From: Corbicula japonica
Taxonomy: Eukaryota > Mollusca > Bivalvia > Venerida > Cyrenidae
Assembly (NCBI GenBank): GCA_038501625.1
Contig: JAZAYU010000362.1
Coordinates: 1-64,000 of the forward strand
Reading direction: 5' to 3'
Length of the DNA: 64,000 nucleotides
How positions within the stretch are numbered: the stretch's first letter is position 1; every line of letters begins with the position of its first letter. Under the pieces are notes generated by a model. That model saw only the letters and a program-made list of their open reading frames with translations, ran no database searches and was not told where the DNA came from. The translations under genes were made by a program, and so were the position numbers. Below are positions 25,690 to 38,500 of this stretch, in pieces.

Positions 25690-27510
25690 AAGCCGTATCG
25701 AATCCAGTACTGCTTGGTGTCTTGGACAACACAGTCAAGGTTCGAATTTATACTGTTACAAAAATAACATGGAAATCATGTAGAGGTAGAAGTAGACAGG
25801 CTTTTAAATTTACCTCCAAAACCGCACCGCATTCATTTTAAGGAAGTAACAAAAGAAAATATATTAAGAGGTTCTCGTTTCAATGAAAAATAAAGTAATC
25901 AATTCTAGCAACAAACATTACGACAAGATACCGGAGCAAGCAATGGGTGCTCCCCGGGGCAATGCGGGAAAACAGGAACGGTGCTAAAATACATGTAGTT
26001 AAATCAAAGAGCCATAACTCAATAAACACAAACTTTTACTTGTTGCCTAATATTTGTTAGTAAGTTCCCCTTCTTAAATAGTGTTGTTGCTGATAAATTG
26101 TGCAGAGATGTAGAAATGTTGATATATGCTGTATTAGTTATGGAGCAGATAAGAAATACATTGTTCAAACTTTTAAATATCACTAGTGACCTTGATCTTA
26201 AACCGGACAGGTTGAAACATGTGTTCTGCACAATATCGTTATGGGATTAACATTTTTCTTGAAATTCCTTTAAGGGGTTTACCAGACACAAAATCTGTTC
26301 ACACACGCACACATACGATTGGACTCACAAAGACCATTCCTAATTTTACCTACCAATATGCAGCAGGGGTAGTGTTGGGATATCGGTTGCAAATCAAAAT
26401 CGATCATCAGTTGGAATCGGTTGCCACATCCGATGTGATTTCACCGATTATTATCGGTTTATAAATCATACATGTTTTACATTAACAAATTGTTTCAAAT
26501 TAGTAGCTTACATAATACCCCTTATTATTGTGTGTTTGCTGCTACTTTCTACAATAAAGGTTGGTGTTCCAGGACAAAAATAAAACTTTTAGCTTGTTTT
26601 TATTTTATATGCACTAAATAGGATGAATGAGCAATGGTTAATCAAGAATACACCCCAAAAAACCTTGTTAATAGCACTTAATATCTAAAAGGCCCTAGAA
26701 TTAATTTCAATAATGACTTATATTGACATTAATTATATTGACCAAGAATATGTTTAAATGTACAGCATTTTACAGCCAGGCGTATACATTGGTTTAAATT
26801 TATTATGAGAGAATGACATCGATTATCGGCATCAGGAGGCTCTTGCACATGATTAATCGATGTCTTCTGATCATCGGCACATCACTAAGCAGGGGATATA
26901 TATACTTTTACTATTTTTACTTTCATGTGTATCAATTAAATACAGAAAGTTCGCATTCCAAGATTATACAACTCTCTGCTTTCAAACATAACTTGGAGAA
27001 TTTGCGTACTAATATGCATCAATAAAAACACAACATGTTTGTTACTTTTTTATTCATTATAAAATTAAAAATTCACAGCAGTTAACCATTGACCATTGTA
27101 AACTATAAACTAGTAGTGGAAAAATAAATCCACATCCAATGTGTAGAAAAACATATCTCCAAGTTGTACTATTTCAACTCAAAACCACTCTATTTTATTG
27201 GGGTGCTAAATGTGTAGCAAAACAGATCGTGTAATTGTTCATTTCCACAAAAAATCACTATTGTATTTCAAAAATCTGTGCAGTGTTAAAGAGAATAATT
27301 AATTTCATGATCCTTTACTAGTCTTAAAATCACTTTTTATTCCATTTTAATAAAAATTCAGTGCTAAATGTGTAGAAAAATAGATTATTATAATTGTTCA
27401 ATTTGACACAAAATAACAACATTTGATGTACTAACATTCCAGTGCCATATACTAAAATGGACACAAGAAAATCTAGGGTAATATAGTAGAATATTACTAT
27501 AAAGTTTGTT
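25690..27510. other. AT-rich intergenic stretch
   Basis: No gene recognised. The word ATGTGTAGAAAAA recurs at about 27139, 27210 and 27367, suggesting a decayed repeat. Confidence 0.4.
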
Positions 27511-27517
27511 GGTTTAA

Positions 27518-27715
27518 CCCTTTCCTCCATAGACACACATTGATTGCGTGGGCAAACAGTGTAGATCTGCACTGTTCACATTTTGATTTGTTATGTTATT
27601 TCCAACCTAAATGCGACCAGTGCAGATCCTGATCAGACGGCACAGTTGTGCTGGCTGATCTGGAGCTACACTGGTAACACATGCGCACAAATGCATATAT
27701 ATATGGGGGAAAGGG
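27518..27715. repeat. MITE-A copy, TTAA-flanked
   Basis: TTAA at 27514-27517 and 27716-27719 flank CCCTTTCCTCCATA ... GGGGGAAAGGG. Both palindromes are recognisable though diverged. Confidence 0.85.
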
Positions 27716-27758
27716 TTAAGCAGCTGACTTGTATTTGCAGCAGGTAGTGACATTTTAC

Positions 27759-27974
27759 ATAACCCTTTACTCAATGGGATTTGGCTGTTATCCCATGGAA
27801 AACAGTGTTGATCCAGATCAGCCAGCACATGTACCATCTGATCAGGATCTGCTATGTTTACTTCTGACCAAGAAGGAACAATGTAGATCCTAATCAGATT
27901 GCACAGATGTGACAAGTGATCTGGATATACACTGTATGCACATTTGATCAAAGGGGTATGTGGAGTAAAGGGAT
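27759..27974. repeat. MITE-A copy
   Basis: AACCCTTTACTCAATGGGAT ... GATCCAGATCAGCCAGCACA ... GTGGAGTAAAGGGAT. Confidence 0.8.
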
Positions 27975-28734
27975 AGAGAGTGAGAGTTAATTTCTAGAAT
28001 GTTAGTGGAAAAAGACTAGATCAAAAGCTCAGTTAAAGGTTCTATATCTTGCATATAAATATTGACTGGGGTTGAATTGTGTTGCACTTTGCCATGAAAA
28101 TACAATCATGTAAATGAAATATATGAACACACAAGGTGGTTTTAAATCTGAACGCAGCAATATATATTGTACCCTTCCATCGACCAGATATTGTTATAAA
28201 AATACAATTATGAACACCAAAGATGGTAATTAAGCTGAACATATCATATATCAGTTATCCTTATGGATATATATACTATTAATAAAAAATATGAACACTA
28301 TGGCTGGCTACTTATTTTTGACATATTAAGGTGATTTTATAACAATGAAATATTATGGCTTGTTTAAAATTTGGACGTACACATTTTACCGTTGTAAAAC
28401 AAGTGAAAATTCTACCGAAGTGAAAAAAATATGGTTCTCTTTACCAAAACAGGGAACTCGTGTTTGTAAATAGTCTTCCATCACAAGAACATGTTGAAAG
28501 TCGATATATTTCGAATATGTTTCTTGTTTGAACCAGCAAAATAAATGTACAATTTTGTAAATACCCATTTGTTAATACTTAACCACTTATATGTGAAGCG
28601 ATGTAGGATATGAAAAATGATCATTTGACTAAATCATTGTTGCTTCAATATATTGCTTCTGTGGAATTTTTGTAATAATATTACAGAGAATATGAACACA
28701 TTACATAGCTGAACACATTTGGTGGTTGATTTAA

Positions 28735-28858
28735 CCCTTTCTCGACATATATGCCTTTTTGGAACATTGTAGATCCAGATCAGCTGGCACATACCTGCCA
28801 TCTGACCTTGATCTAGTGGTTGCACATGTGTAAAAAGGAGTATATATGGAGTAAAGGG
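28735..28858. repeat. MITE-A copy, internally deleted
   Basis: Only about 124 bp: both termini (TTAACCCTTTCTCGACATAT ... GGAGTAAAGGGTT) but a single palindrome. Confidence 0.8.
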
Positions 28859-28964
28859 TTTATATTATATCTATTACATTGGGTTATACTTTGAACACAT
28901 TTGGTGAATATATTATGAACACATGTGTGGTATTTTACAATCATTCTGTTTACTGCAGTCAATC

Positions 28965-29092
28965 AATGTCACATTCAAACTTTCTCGACTGAAGATTGAC
29001 ATTCAAACTTTCTCGACTGAAGATTATAAAACATAGATTGGAAACCAGTCTCAAATCTCAAGATTCTGATTGGCTGAAATGGCGAACAGGCA
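28965..29092 (+). repeat. 29-bp tandem duplication joined to a MITE-B half copy
   Basis: CATTCAAACTTTCTCGACTG AAGATT occurs twice (about 28970-28995 and 29000-29025). TTGGAAACCAGTCTCAAATC...GATTGGCTGAAATGGCGA follows without the second arm. Confidence 0.75.
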
Positions 29093-29580
29093 CTGGAACT
29101 CCAGTTATAGCCATCAAAGCTCAGTTCCCACTGCACCACACCCCGCTACCCCCAGCTCCCTTCTTTTCTCTTCAAACAAGTTAGGATTATATCCTATGTT
29201 TACAAGCACCCACTGCATTTCATAACAACTTGTTTTCATTTATGCTCATGATCTCAAAAACGTTATTTAGCTCCACTAATCATAAATACATATTTTTCCA
29301 CATCTTAATCACTTTAACACATTCAATCTTTTTCTCATGTTCACATAATTTTTTCATTATTCTCTTTTTTACAAGTCTGCATATAATTTTTTTCAAAGCA
29401 AGTACATAAGTAGCATACACATACATTTATCAAAATAAATAAATTTAAGAGTCTATTCTACTCCTCTATCAAAGTAAAATTAGGAAAAAGAAAAACAAAA
29501 AAACAACATCAACTAAAGCCAAAAGAAAACATTCAACAACAACATTTGAGGCCAAAGATACATAACAGCAGCCAAGAGAA
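29093..29580. other. intergenic, A-rich
   Basis: Includes an adenine-rich segment around 29460-29540. No gene recognised. Confidence 0.4.
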
Positions 29581-29728
29581 AGGCCCAAGATAATAAAACT
29601 GAAAATGGAAACCAGTCTCAAATGTCAAGCATCTGATTGACTAAAATAGAAACAAGTCTCCATTTCAGCAAATCTGATGCTATGGATTTGAGACTGGTCT
29701 CCCATTTAAGTTTTATGACATTGGGCCA
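29581..29728. repeat. MITE-B copy
   Basis: GGCCCAAGATAATAAAACTG ... GTTTTATGACATTGGGCC: inverted termini around the GAAACCAGTCTCAAAT arm and its inverse. Confidence 0.85.
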
Positions 29729-30086
29729 AGATTATTACAACAAAATTGAGTCTAGAATCAAGAACAGACTCTTGTGTGAGATCTTCTGGTTTAACCAATG
29801 GTAATCTTTTTGCATTAATCTGACTGCAACATAATTACTGAATAAAAAGTTAAAACTAAACTAATCTCTGGTTGGGTATTTTACACTTCATCAAACCACT
29901 CAGATATAATGTTATTTTAACATATCTGCCTGATAAAATTCATGCTGAATGAAACAACTCATGTCTGTGAATGCACATATACCTGTAGTTCCAATAAATA
30001 ATGTTTACATTCAAAATCAATCTCTGATATTTATTTTTTCTCTCCAATATACTTTCCAAGATGCACATAAAACAAGGAGAGGATTA

Positions 30087-31172
30087 AACAAGAGGGTCCC
30101 TAGGACCCTGGGTCGCTCACCTGTCAACAACTGCTCAATGGTTGCAAGAGTTGTGTGCAAGTTTGGTAAAATCAAGTCAAAAATTAAAAAAAAATTAAGC
30201 TGCTATTGTGGAGAAAATGTAACAAGATGATGCTCTATACCAATTATCTAAGCTCTAGGCCTTACAGTTTCAGAGAAGATTTTTAAAGATTTACTATATA
30301 ACACTATGTAATAAAACTAGTGACCCCCGGGGCGGAGCCATTTTCGACCCCAGGAGAATAATTTGAACAAATTTGTAGAGGACCACTACATGACGACACA
30401 TACCAAATACCAAGAATCTAGGCCTTGTGGTTTTAGAGATGAAGATTTTTTTAAGTTTTCCCTATATAAGTCTATGTAAAACAAGTGACCTCTGGGGCGG
30501 GGCCATTTTTAACCCCAGTGGGATAGTTTGAACAATTTTAGTAGAGGACCACTAGATGCTGCTGTATATCAAATATTAAGGCTCTAGGCCTTGGGGTTTT
30601 AAAGAAGAAGATTTTCATGTTTTTCCTATATAACTATATGTAAACTTAAAAGACCCTAGGGCGTGGCCGATTTTGGCCCAGAGGACATAATTTGAACAAA
30701 TTTAGTAGACATCCATTAGACAATGCTACTTACCAAATATCTAAGCTGTACGCATTGTGGTTTGTGAGAAGAAGATTTTTAAAGATTTCCTATGTAAGTC
30801 TATGTAAAATGAAGTGACCCCTGGGGCGGGGCCAATTTTGACCCAAGGGAAATAATTTGAACAATCTTTGTAGAGTTCCACTAGAGGGTGCTAAATGCCA
30901 AATATCTAAGCTCTTGGCCTTGTGGTTTCAGAGAAGGAGATTTTTAAAGTTTTTCCTTTATGTTGCCATGGCAACCAGAGTTCTGCATGGAATTGATTTC
31001 TTTGAACAAATTTGGAAGAGCTTCATGCAAGGAACATCCCTGGCAAGTTTCATCAACTTTGCCCAGGGGTTTCAGAGGAGATGTCGTTTAAAGTAAAAGT
31101 TTACGGACGGCCGGACGCCGGACAAATTGCGATCACAAAAGCTCACCTTGTCACAACGTGGCAGGTGAGCTA
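30087..31172. repeat. ~1.1-kb composite bivalve-type repeat with ~170-bp internal units
   Basis: Left end: GGGTCCCTAGGACCC palindrome, then TCGCTCACCTGTCA. Right end: GCTCACCTTGTCACAACGTG GCAGGTGAGCTAA, a strong hairpin. Between them the phrase 'GTGACCYCTGGGGCGGGGCC' recurs at about 30308, 30484, 30650 and 30815. The phrases 'TCTAAGCTCTAGGCCTT' and 'AGAAGAAGATTTTTAAAG' recur with it. A similar GCTCACCTG...GGTGAGC structure is common in bivalve genomes. The transposon class is undecided; the 3' hairpin ending CTAA is Helitron-like but not proof. Confidence 0.75.
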
Positions 31173-31391
31173 AAAATCAATCATCTGTTTATGCTTGCTT
31201 AAAGATGTATTAAATTCATACTAAACACTAGAATGTGTCCTCGTAAGTAAAAGTTTACGGACGGCCGGACAAATTGCGTTCACAAAAGCTCACCTTGTCA
31301 CAACATGGCAGGTGAGCTAAATAATCAATCATCTGTTTATGCTTGCTTAAAGATGTATTAAATTCATACTAAACACTAGAATGTGTCCTCG
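31093..31391. repeat. ~150-bp recent tandem duplication
   Basis: AAGTTTACGGACGGCCGGAC ... CAAAAGCTCACCTTGTCACA ... TAAACACTAGAATGTGTCCT is present twice in a row, first copy ending near 31242 and second near 31391. Only a few bases differ; one copy has an extra GCCGGAC. Confidence 0.9.
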
Positions 31392-31645
31392 GACACTGAT
31401 GGCCCCACTGCTGCAACAAAATTTGTAATAACAAAGGGTCATAACTCTGGTAAAAATAGTCGCAGGAAAATATCCTTTCTTTACAATCATCTACACATCC
31501 TGCTTAATCATCTTTGCAAATTTGAAAGAAAAAAGCCTGGTTGTTCAGTAGGAGTTGATGCCACAAGATTTGGGGACATTCGGAAGAGTGCAACTCTATA
31601 TGCCTCCCACTTTGTGGGGACAAAAATTGTTCAGTGCTGTGAACA
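31378..31645 (+). repeat. GTGTCCTCGG repeat, copy 1
   Basis: Starts GAATGTGTCCTCGGACACTG and ends ATGCCTCCCACTTTGTGGGG. Internal phrases AACTCTGGTAAAAAT and GTTGATGCCACAAGATTTGG are shared with 37926-38200 and 44126-44405. Confidence 0.85.
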
Positions 31646-31693
31646 TATAATCTTACAAAGCAGATGTATATTATTATGCATAAAAATATAATA

Positions 31694-32652
31694 CGAGGTA
31701 CAGTCAGAAAGTTCCTGGACTGGTCCTTTTAAACAAATTATTGACGTCGGATCCTCATAAAATTTAGCATGCATGTATTTCTATTTAAATCTAATATCAA
31801 CAGCTATGAAAAAGTAGGTTTGAACAAGTATTTGAAATTATTTTTTCACATTTAGCATGTCCACCACCATAATACGGAGCACTTCAGAATTTGCCTTATT
31901 TTGCAATGAGATGACTACATTCTTTTTGAGTTTCTCAAAATAACAGCATCAAGACGTCTTTATTTTTCCGCACGACATCAACGGAACGTTACTAGCAAAC
32001 AATTACAAAATTTTAGCGTGATCGGCTGAAGTATCGTCATTTTGTGAAGTAGGAGCAGTGGACAGTAATTAAATTCTGCGATGTCTTGTATGACCCCGAC
32101 TGATACTTGGAGATTCATGAAACAGAAGGATGGTGTTATTAATTGTTCCAGGACTCTTGTGTTTGAGTGGCACAAACGTTTCCGGAAAGGTAGGGCGGAT
32201 ATTGAGGATAATGCGCGAAGCGGAAGGCCGGGAAATGATGCGCGCTTTGTCAAAAAGATTAAGGACGTCCTAGCAACTGATCGGCGCAATTCTTTAGATG
32301 ATATTGCTTACACTGTGGGGCTGTGTCATGGAACTGTTCATAAAATAGTGACCCAGGACTTGAACATGAATAAGGTATGTGCGCGCTGGGTTCCTCGTCT
32401 GCTGACAGATGAAATGAAAACAACACTTGCAAACGTCATATGAACGTCACGACGTCGCGGAAGTGCTCCGTACATGGCATAGTGGGCTATTCTAATGGTT
32501 CAGAAAACATGTTTATGTTTGTATATTTTACATATATTTATATGTTCTTGCAGTGGAATAGTTATATTTTTATGTCATATATTTAATTACTGAATCGTAC
32601 GGAAAATAAAAAAGATATTATGACAGTCCTGGAACTTTTTGACTGTACCTCG
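31694..32652 (+). mobile_element. internally deleted mariner-type transposon
   Basis: Inverted ends of about 29 bp start CGAGGTACAGTCAGAAAGTT on the left; on the right the reverse complement is CGAGGTACAGTCAAAAAGTT. A TA duplication lies at each end (31692-31693, 32653-32654). At 959 bp it is shorter than the usual ~1.3-kb mariner. It keeps only an N-terminal transposase fragment, so it would need transposase supplied in trans. Confidence 0.85.
32081..32443 (+). pseudogene. mariner transposase N-terminal (helix-turn-helix) fragment
   Basis: An open frame of 120 codons. It matches the paired helix-turn-helix region of mariner transposases: RTLVFEWHKRFRKGRADIED, then the linker NARSGRP, a second HTH around DIAYTVGLCHGTVHKIVTQD, and the 'VCARWVPRLLTDEMK' block. 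In the family this block is followed by the DD34D catalytic domain, which is missing here: the frame stops about eleven codons later. The fragment could still bind the terminal repeats. It lies inside its own inverted ends (31694-32652) and has no host gene around it. Confidence 0.85.
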
Positions 32653-32654
32653 TA

Positions 32655-33085
32655 TATAGCACCTTTATGATTCACAGTCATCGATTGCATTACAGTTTAT
32701 CTCATTAACCTTGTTTATACATAATAAGAAATAAATTCTCACCTAAACTCTAATTAATTATTGTTACAGTTCTTTGGATACTAAAGTGTTTTTAAAAAGA
32801 ACATTATTTCACCATCTGACAGTTATACTGATTTCAGGTAGCCAAAGTTATAACACAAACTTATTTCATAAAGCCCAAGTTATAACAGCATTGGTAAAAC
32901 AATATTCCACAAAACAATAATCATTTTGATTTATAGAATCCATCAATGGAGAATCGAAATTAACATGCTTTGAATACATTAAAATTCTAGCTTGGAATTC
33001 AGTTTTTATTTATTTTCTTGGTGTGGCATGTTTTATGTTAGTTTTTATCATTGGCAAGATTCACAGACAGATCTGGGTCTACACT
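32655..33085. other. intergenic, AT-rich
   Basis: No gene seen. A short MITE-A fragment (ATCTGGGTCTACACTGG) near 33071-33087 is interrupted by the next MITE-B. Confidence 0.5.
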
Positions 33086-33090
33086 GGGCT

Positions 33091-33232
33091 GAAGGTTATG
33101 AAACTGAGCTTGGAAACCAGTCTCAAATCTCAAGCATCTGATTGGCTGAAATGGGGACTGGTCGCCATTTCAGCCAATCAGATGCTTGAGATTTGAGACT
33201 GGTTTCCATGCTCAGCTTTATAACCTTGGGCA
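33091..33232. repeat. MITE-B, near-perfect hairpin
   Basis: GAAACCAGTCTCAAATCTCA AGCATCTGATTGGCTGAAAT faces its exact inverse, with flanks GAAGGTTATGAAACTGAG and CTCAGCTTTATAACCTT. It splits a MITE-A fragment. Confidence 0.9.
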
Positions 33233-33400
33233 TAGGTCACAAATATGTCACAAAAAGTGCTTAGCTCTTAATAGATTAAAACATAATCAAGCAAAATGAT
33301 AAACGAAATGCAAAAATACAAATCGTAACAAGTAACACACGATATAAATACAACATTTAACAATGAATCAAGATTTACCTTTGATATCAGAATCAATTAA

Positions 33401-33589
33401 CCCTTTCCTCTATAGACACAACTTTACTGCGTTGATCAGGATCTGCTTCGTTCACTTTTTGATTTGTTAGGTTATTTCTGACCTAAATGCAACCAATGCA
33501 GATCCTGATCAATCTGCATGGATGTGCTGGATGATCTGGATCTACACTGGTCTCACATGAGTAAAAATGTGTATATAAGGAGGAAAGGG
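33401..33589. repeat. MITE-A copy, TTAA-flanked
   Basis: TTAA at 33397-33400 and 33590-33593 around CCCTTTCCTCTATAGACACA ... GGAGGAAAGGG. The first palindrome is shortened. Confidence 0.9.
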
Positions 33590-33808
33590 TTAACTGATCT
33601 TCCATTGTGAAATGATGATTATCATAACACAGTCGTGTAGCTTTCAAAAATCATAAAACACACAATATGTGTCGTACTATTTTGTACAATTTATGACAAA
33701 AGAGAAACTACGGTTTTCTTAAACACACTCAATAAAATTCATAATCCAACAACAATAAGTGTTAGAGCAGAGAAGCAAGGCTAAAGACTACTTTCCCATG
33801 ACAAAGTG

Positions 33809-33952
33809 TGCCCAAGATCATAAAACTAAAATTGGAAACCAGTCTCAAATCTCAAGCATTTGATAGGCTGAAATTTAGACTAATCTCCACTTCAGCCAAT
33901 CAGATGCTGAGATTTGAAACTGGTTCCAATCTCGGTTTTATGATCTTGGGCC
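33809..33952. repeat. MITE-B copy
   Basis: GCCCAAGATCATAAAACT ... GGTTTTATGATCTTGGGC inverted termini define the element ends well. Confidence 0.9.
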
Positions 33953-34404
33953 CGGATATCTTTACATCTTGCCAAATGAAAGGCTTTTTATATTAGCCAC
34001 AATGCCAATGACTTACAACTGTAAAAGAAAATTTAGTGTTTAGTATCACTTTTCTGCAGCTAAACTTTGATATAATAAATCAACAAGTGACATATAAATT
34101 AACTACGCTACTTAGCTAGTAATGGCATATAAAATTTATATTATACCCGATTTATTTAAGCCCTGTTAAAAATTGCTTTTATTTCATTATTTTTTATAGT
34201 GACTAGGGTACAAAAATTATACAAGAATACTTTAAGGCAGAAATTTAAGTTTTTGGAACAACTGAACCATTTTATGTGGTATTACAATTATAATTCAAAA
34301 TTGTAAATTAACATCAGTAAGCTACCAACATATATAGTACAGGTCTTTTATTAATCTTTATGAAAATTTAATTTCTTAGTTTGGTATTCTATACGTTGCT
34401 ATCT

Positions 34405-34588
34405 AACCTTTAGTGTATGGATAAAACAGTGCAACCAGTGTAGATCCAGGTCAGTCTGCACATCTGTAAAAGCTGATCAGGATTTACACTTTTCATTTAA
34501 GATTTATTTGATAATTTCTGCAAGATTATGCAGGCTGATCTGGATCTACACTGGTGGCACATGGGATAAAAACCGTATTGTACTGTCA
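34405..34588. repeat. MITE-A copy
   Basis: Two palindromes: GTGTAGATCCAGGTCAGTCT...GATCAGGATTTACAC and ...GCAGGCTGATCTGGATCTAC. The termini are diverged. Confidence 0.8.
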
Positions 34589-34916
34589 AGAGTCAACATG
34601 CCAACATATGAACAACAGCTCTGCCATTTTTGTAGATTATGCTGAAGCAAGCAATTTCTGCCAAATCACAGAATCAAATGTATTACTTTATTCAAACAAT
34701 TGAATTATATTATTTTATTTCTGTGTATAAATTAACAAGTGTGTTTTAAATGAATAAATGTGACGTATCTGATCACAAATTATCTCAGGATACATGTGGA
34801 TTTCGAAAGAAGTTAAAATACCTCTTTAGCTCTTACATAGTTCTGCAATGATAATACAAAAGTGATGTTTTTAAAGAGAAAGGAAAATACTTTTCCACCT
34901 TCTAATTGGTGGAAAG

Positions 34917-35149
34917 TTAAAACCCTACTCCATATATATGTGTTTTAAGGCATGTGCAACCAGTGTAGATCCAGATCAGCTGACACATCTATGCACTCGG
35001 ATCTGGATCTGCACTGGTTGCATCTTCGTCAGAAATAACTGAATAAATCAAGTGAACAGCAGTGTAGATCCTGATCAGATGGCACAGATGGGCCATAGAT
35101 CTACACTGGTCACAAATGAATAACGTGTAAATATGGAGTAAAGGGTCAA
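34917..35149. repeat. MITE-A copy
   Basis: TTAAAACCCTACTCCATATA ... TATGGAGTAAAGGGTCAA with both palindromes. Confidence 0.9.
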
Positions 35150-35521
35150 ACAGATAGCCATTACATTTTCATAAATCATATCTTACATGAAAACATAAAA
35201 GATATTTTAGTAGCATCATCTTTGCTATCAAAAGTATATTTCTAAAATAAATAAAAGTATGTATTTCTATCTCCTTTACACTGGTGTAATAACATAAATC
35301 TTAAATATATCACACTCCAATACAACTTTAAGAAAACTTCCAACATGCAAGTTGAATGAGGCTCCATTTCATATATATATACATATATTTCAACTTGCAG
35401 GTTTCTGAAGATCGTGTCTGACATAACCCTGAGTCTCAACTGTGCATGTTCCTTCTACCAGCTGATGATCTGTTCCTATATAAATCTTCCAAACACTTCA
35501 GCCATATAAAAATACACATGA

Positions 35522-38500
35522 TCACTTAAAATCAAAGGGATACGAGTCAAACAAGTCACTGATTCCCTCCCCTTCCTCAAGGCTAAAAATATAGTCTTCC
35601 AAAGGTCCGAGTGGAGGTTCTAACTGAACGAAATTGTCATCTAGGTTTTGATCAGTAGTTTGAAGAAGTAAACTTGCTGTGAGGTCCGGAGATATGTCCT
35701 GGTCCTCTAACAAAGCATTCTTCATAGCTGGTTTACCTGAAAGTTAACCAGTTTCAAATTTTGAAAAATATCATTTATATCAAAGTTGTTTTCTTTTTTT
35801 GGCAGGTAGGGAGCTGTTTGAGAAAATATACAAATCTACTATCTGCAAGGCTCTTTCTTTAACATATTATGAACTATAAATCTTGGATTCTTTATTGGAG
35901 ATCAGGAAGAAGTCTATCAACAACCTAATGTCAGAAATTGTTACCTTGGTGCAAAAACAGTATAGCTTTACCATTTAAATATGGTCATGAACAACTGGGG
36001 AAATTAAACATTAAGGGAACTGTTTGAGAGCAAACGAAAAGCAGGTCAATTAGAAAAATTAACAATTTAAGCCAATGGGATTTGGCTGTTATGTCATCGC
36101 TGAACACTGTTAATCCAAATTAGACACATCCAGGCATTCATGTGATCAGGATCTACACTGTTTGCTGAGTCATTACTTTATTTCTTACCAGGTTATACCA
36201 GTGTAAATCTAGATCAAACAGTGTGGTTGTGCCAGCTGATCTACATTGGTCAGGGCCTAAAATCATAAAACTTAAACTTGAGACCAGTCTCAAATCGCTA
36301 GCATCTGAAATGGAGACTGGTCTCGAGATTTGAGACTGATCTCCACACTCAAGTTTTATGATCTTGAGCCAAGCTTTGCGATAAAATCAAGTCATGGACA
36401 AGGTCAAGGACATGCAATAAGCGTACCTCTAAAACTATCACAGGATGTTGAATCTTCTGAGAAGAAGGAATCTTCTCCGCTACTGCTTGTATTACTCAAG
36501 TTACTGGTACTACAAGCACTGTCTGTATTGGACGATGTGGTTGTATTGTGATCAATGGAAGACTGGTTACCGATTTCTTCTGGACACAAATATACTTCTA
36601 TTGGACCTTTTGAACTCTAAAATCAACAAAGTGAGGATCATAAAAAATGTCCAACAGAAAAGCATATAATTAAGTACTCAACAGAGCCACTCAAACAAAT
36701 ATATTATATTGGTTATTTTAAGCCTTTTATGAGATGGAACACTAACAAACACAACTCAGTATTTCTTTTAACAAACTTTCACAATGTTTATATTGCATGT
36801 GTGACCAGTGTAGATCCAGTAAGCCAGCACATTTGTGTTGTCTGATCTGGACTACACTGTTTTCTACTTAACAATGGATCTGAAAGCAAAAAGTTTAGAA
36901 TCTGATCAAACGGCTGTTTTATTGACTGTATTTTGCAAACTCTATACTCCTATGAGAAATGTCATACGGTCTATAACAACCTGGACCGTTTTCTTTTTTT
37001 AAGAACAAGTTACCTTTAACCATATCTGTATGTTCTCGCCTGGGTCGGGGACTTCTAACCGCGTCTCTGGCGGGGCTTTTATTGCAATCACCGTTTGTTC
37101 ATCTAGAGAACGTATACTCCGAATATCTTGGTAAGTAACATATGCTAACGTAAGACAGTTAAGGAAACAAATCTTCACATGTCAACTGATGTTGAACACA
37201 GAAAAAAAACAATTGTATTTTGAAACAGCTAGAAGCCATTTCACAGAAAAATGATCGGTATATGATGTTAAGATTCAATATTTGACATCTATAAATCTCA
37301 GCACATGCATCTAATATACAGCAAATTTCAACAAGAAATTAAATCCTCAAGAAATGCATTCGTCTCGTGAAAACCAAAAGTTAAATTATATTTAAAACTG
37401 TTATCATGGCATGAGTTCATGCAGCTATACTGTTCTTACAACAGTTTTAACATCTTTTCAGCTTAAAAATAATTTGAGCTGATTAATTGATCTACATTTC
37501 CAAAGCAACAGTTTTGTCCCAGCAGGTCAACATGTGTTCCCCAGAGACTCTTGCTGTAGCAGAATTATAGGTCTACATGTGTTCTACATGATCAACAGTT
37601 TGTGCTAGTATGTTTATGGGCCTACAAGAGTTCTACACGCTGACAGTAAAGGATATCTAGAGTTGTCTGGATTCTCGGTGAGTTCTTTCAGTGACTTGGT
37701 ACAGCTTGTGATCATCTGGTCTAGAATGTTCTCCTTCGTCTCCAAGTCAGCCAAGTCTGAAAATCAACACAACAAAATCCAATTTTGATGTTTCTAGTGC
37801 AAAAAGCATCGGTCACATTTGAAATGTGGAAAGGATTTCCAAACAATATAGAAACAGATTAGCCTACAAAGTGCCAGTCCTCCAGACAAACCATTGACCA
37901 CAGCTTATCAGTTTCTTGAAAAAAGAACTATGTGTCCTCGGACATCTATGCCCCCAATGCTCCAACTTTCATAAAAATAACAAAGGGCGATAACTCTGGT
38001 AAAAATGGCCGCAGGTAAACATCTTTTCTTTACGATCATCCACACATCCTGCTTGATCATCTGTGTATGTTTGAAAGAAATCCATCTCATAGTTTAGGAG
38101 TTGATGCCACAAGATTTGGGGGACGTACAGATGTACGGACGGATGAGTGCAACACTATATGCCTCCCACTTAGTTGGGGCAAAAAAAAAATCTCCCACCG
38201 GGTTACATGTAATTGTGGACATAGAACAGAACAGATCCACATCTTTATCAGAAAATGTAAGGCATTGTAGCTGATCTTAACAATAAGGAAAACACTTCTT
38301 AGAAAAGAATAACCGAGTAAACCCTTCAACTGAAGTGAACACCTTTCATAACACTTTCCTCCATATATAAATGCCTTTATGGCATAGGTGAAGTGTAGAT
38401 CTAGATCAGCCAACACATGCATGGCATCTGATCAGGATCTACAACCTTTTTAATTTATTAGGTCATTCCAGACCAAAAAGAGAACAGCATAGATCCTGAT

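Noticed and set aside
37637..37656. GT donor (TCAGCGT|GTAGAA) as the end of E2F exon 6
   Set aside because: It gives a non-conserved junction, whereas the AT-AC sites restore LAYVTYQD and match U12 signals exactly.
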